Positions 63,223 through 64,000 of a stretch of 64,000 nt of DNA are shown here, one piece after another (within the stretch, counting starts at the first letter, position 1; every line of letters begins with the position of its first letter). Below the pieces are notes generated by a model, which was given only the letters and a program-made list of their open reading frames with translations, was not told the origin of the DNA and did no database searches. A program made the position numbers and the translations under genes. The stretch covers positions 6,572,001 through 6,636,000 of the forward strand of contig NZ_CP109162.1 of the NCBI RefSeq assembly GCF_035920445.1, given 5' to 3'. The DNA is from Nocardia sp. NBC_01730 (GTDB lineage Bacteria > Actinomycetota > Actinomycetes > Mycobacteriales > Mycobacteriaceae).

Positions 63223-64000
63223 CGGAGGAACAGTGCAGTGCGATCGGCACCCGATGGTCCAATCGGGGGAACTGACGTCGGCAGGTGCGGTCGACTGAGG
63301 CGTGATGGGCGTCCGATCGACGTCGTGCTCGGCGACGATCGTGTGCCGCCGAGGGGCTGCGCTGGGGTAACGCGGGGCGTGCGTGCGGCGATTCGGGCGG
63401 TAAACATTTGGCACCCAGCTTTGTTCATCTTACCCGGGTCTGGATATCATCCAATCATGTTGGCTGGCAATGTGTTTGGATTCTCGGGAAGTGAAGGCTC
63501 TCGGCGCGGGGCGGCTCGCAGGGCGAGCTGGCGAGCAAGGCGGTGTCGGTGGTCGGTCGGCCGACCGGCCGGTCGGCTCGGGTGAACATCACTGGGCCGC
63601 TAGCGAATTCACGTAGCCGTTGGACGAGGGTATCCGGTTGCGAGATATTTGCCGTAACGGAAAGCGGAGCGGGATGGCTGCTCGACTCGTCGGTTTGCCG
63701 CGTGTCGGACCGGGTTTCCGGGTACGGTGACGCCTTGGTGAATTCCGGAAGAATCGCCGACTCGCTCGGCGATGCGGAATTCGGCTTGTCGTTGGTGTGC
63801 CCGAAGGTGCTGCGGTCGGTCCGGCCGATTGCGGCTCGGCGGAACTCGATGCCGCAGGAGGAGGCAGGTCCGAGACGAAGAAATGCCCGGGTGCGCACCC
63901 CCTGCGGCGCACCCGGGCAGGAAAACTATACCAGCTGGTGTTTTTCAGGTTTTTCGCAAGTTTTCGTACCGAAAGTTTGAAACTGGGCGAAAACCCGGTT
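63223..64000. other. Terminal region without a confident gene
   Basis: Short frames only. The last 60 bases are AT-rich (TTTTTCAGGTTTTTCGC). A strong hairpin is listed separately. I see nothing else. Confidence 0.4.
63884..63919 (-). terminator. Strong terminator, likely for a minus-strand gene beyond the window
   Basis: 13-bp perfect stem TGCCCGGGTGCGC/GCGCACCCGGGCA, 10-base loop. Read on the minus strand it is followed by TTTCTTCG, so it probably ends a gene entering from the right of the window. Confidence 0.65.

Overview
The window is high-GC actinobacterial chromosome. Gene content and order point to Nocardia or a close relative in the Nocardiaceae. From memory, a large part follows the Mycobacterium tuberculosis purB to desA1 order (about Rv0777-Rv0824c): purB, ptrB, purSQ, an M18 aminopeptidase, purL, a CPBP protein, an SCP-like protein, purF, purM, a DUF3073 protein, YgfZ, a class IV aminotransferase, nitrobindin-like protein, DUF1416, cysA2, thiX, lmeA, a GlnR-like regulator, mshD, pst genes, phoU, an LCP protein, dus, desA1. 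GTG starts and 4-base start/stop overlaps are frequent.

Layout. 0.2-8.5 kb: aminotransferase, TetR regulator, purB, a HIT protein and oligopeptidase B. ptrB is bracketed by two decayed loci, each a head-to-head flavoenzyme/regulator pair that has lost both N-terminal halves (OYE/MerR at 4.3-4.8 kb; MarR/nitroreductase at 7.0-7.7 kb). 8.7-23.8 kb: glutamate decarboxylase, M20 peptidase, metallo-beta-lactamase-fold protein, purSQ, M18 aminopeptidase, a GT87-type mannosyltransferase, purL, membrane hydrolase, CPBP protease and a serine hydrolase. 24.3-26.7 kb: an orphan 781-residue polytopic protein resembling VirB6/TrbL channel proteins of conjugative elements. 26.7-36.2 kb: SCP-like protein, a YhgE/Pip-like membrane protein, purF, purM, DUF3073, asparaginase, MOSC, YgfZ, class IV aminotransferase.

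36.2-43.4 kb: the complete cydABDC operon (cytochrome bd oxidase and its assembly ABC transporter) lies between two genes that are adjacent in mycobacteria. It is bracketed by a 162-bp, about 86% identical inverted repeat and followed by a tiny ORF with a perfect Shine-Dalgarno and a multi-branched terminator-like RNA. 43.4-47.7 kb: sulfur/redox genes (nitrobindin-like, DUF1416, thiosulfate sulfurtransferase, DUF4395, thioredoxin-like, LmeA-like); the sulfurtransferase operon is preceded by a polycysteine leader peptide. 47.9-54.8 kb: a GlnR-type regulator, mycothiol synthase, and pstSCAB with an 11-bp direct-repeat PHO box, facing phoU. 55-60.7 kb: LCP cell-wall ligase, tRNA-dihydrouridine synthase, an SDR, and the acyl-ACP desaturase desA1 with a palindromic operator candidate.

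60.7-64 kb: an eroded accessory region with AT-richer small ORFs, a broken tyrosine-integrase remnant, an intact tRNA-Lys(UUU) and a half-tRNA pseudogene in opposite orientation.

Functionally the window combines de novo purine synthesis (PurB, PurS/Q/L, PurF, PurM), phosphate uptake, respiration under low oxygen or nitrosative stress, cysteine/thiol metabolism and envelope lipid/polymer assembly. All calls come from reading translated sequence and motifs; no database search was run.
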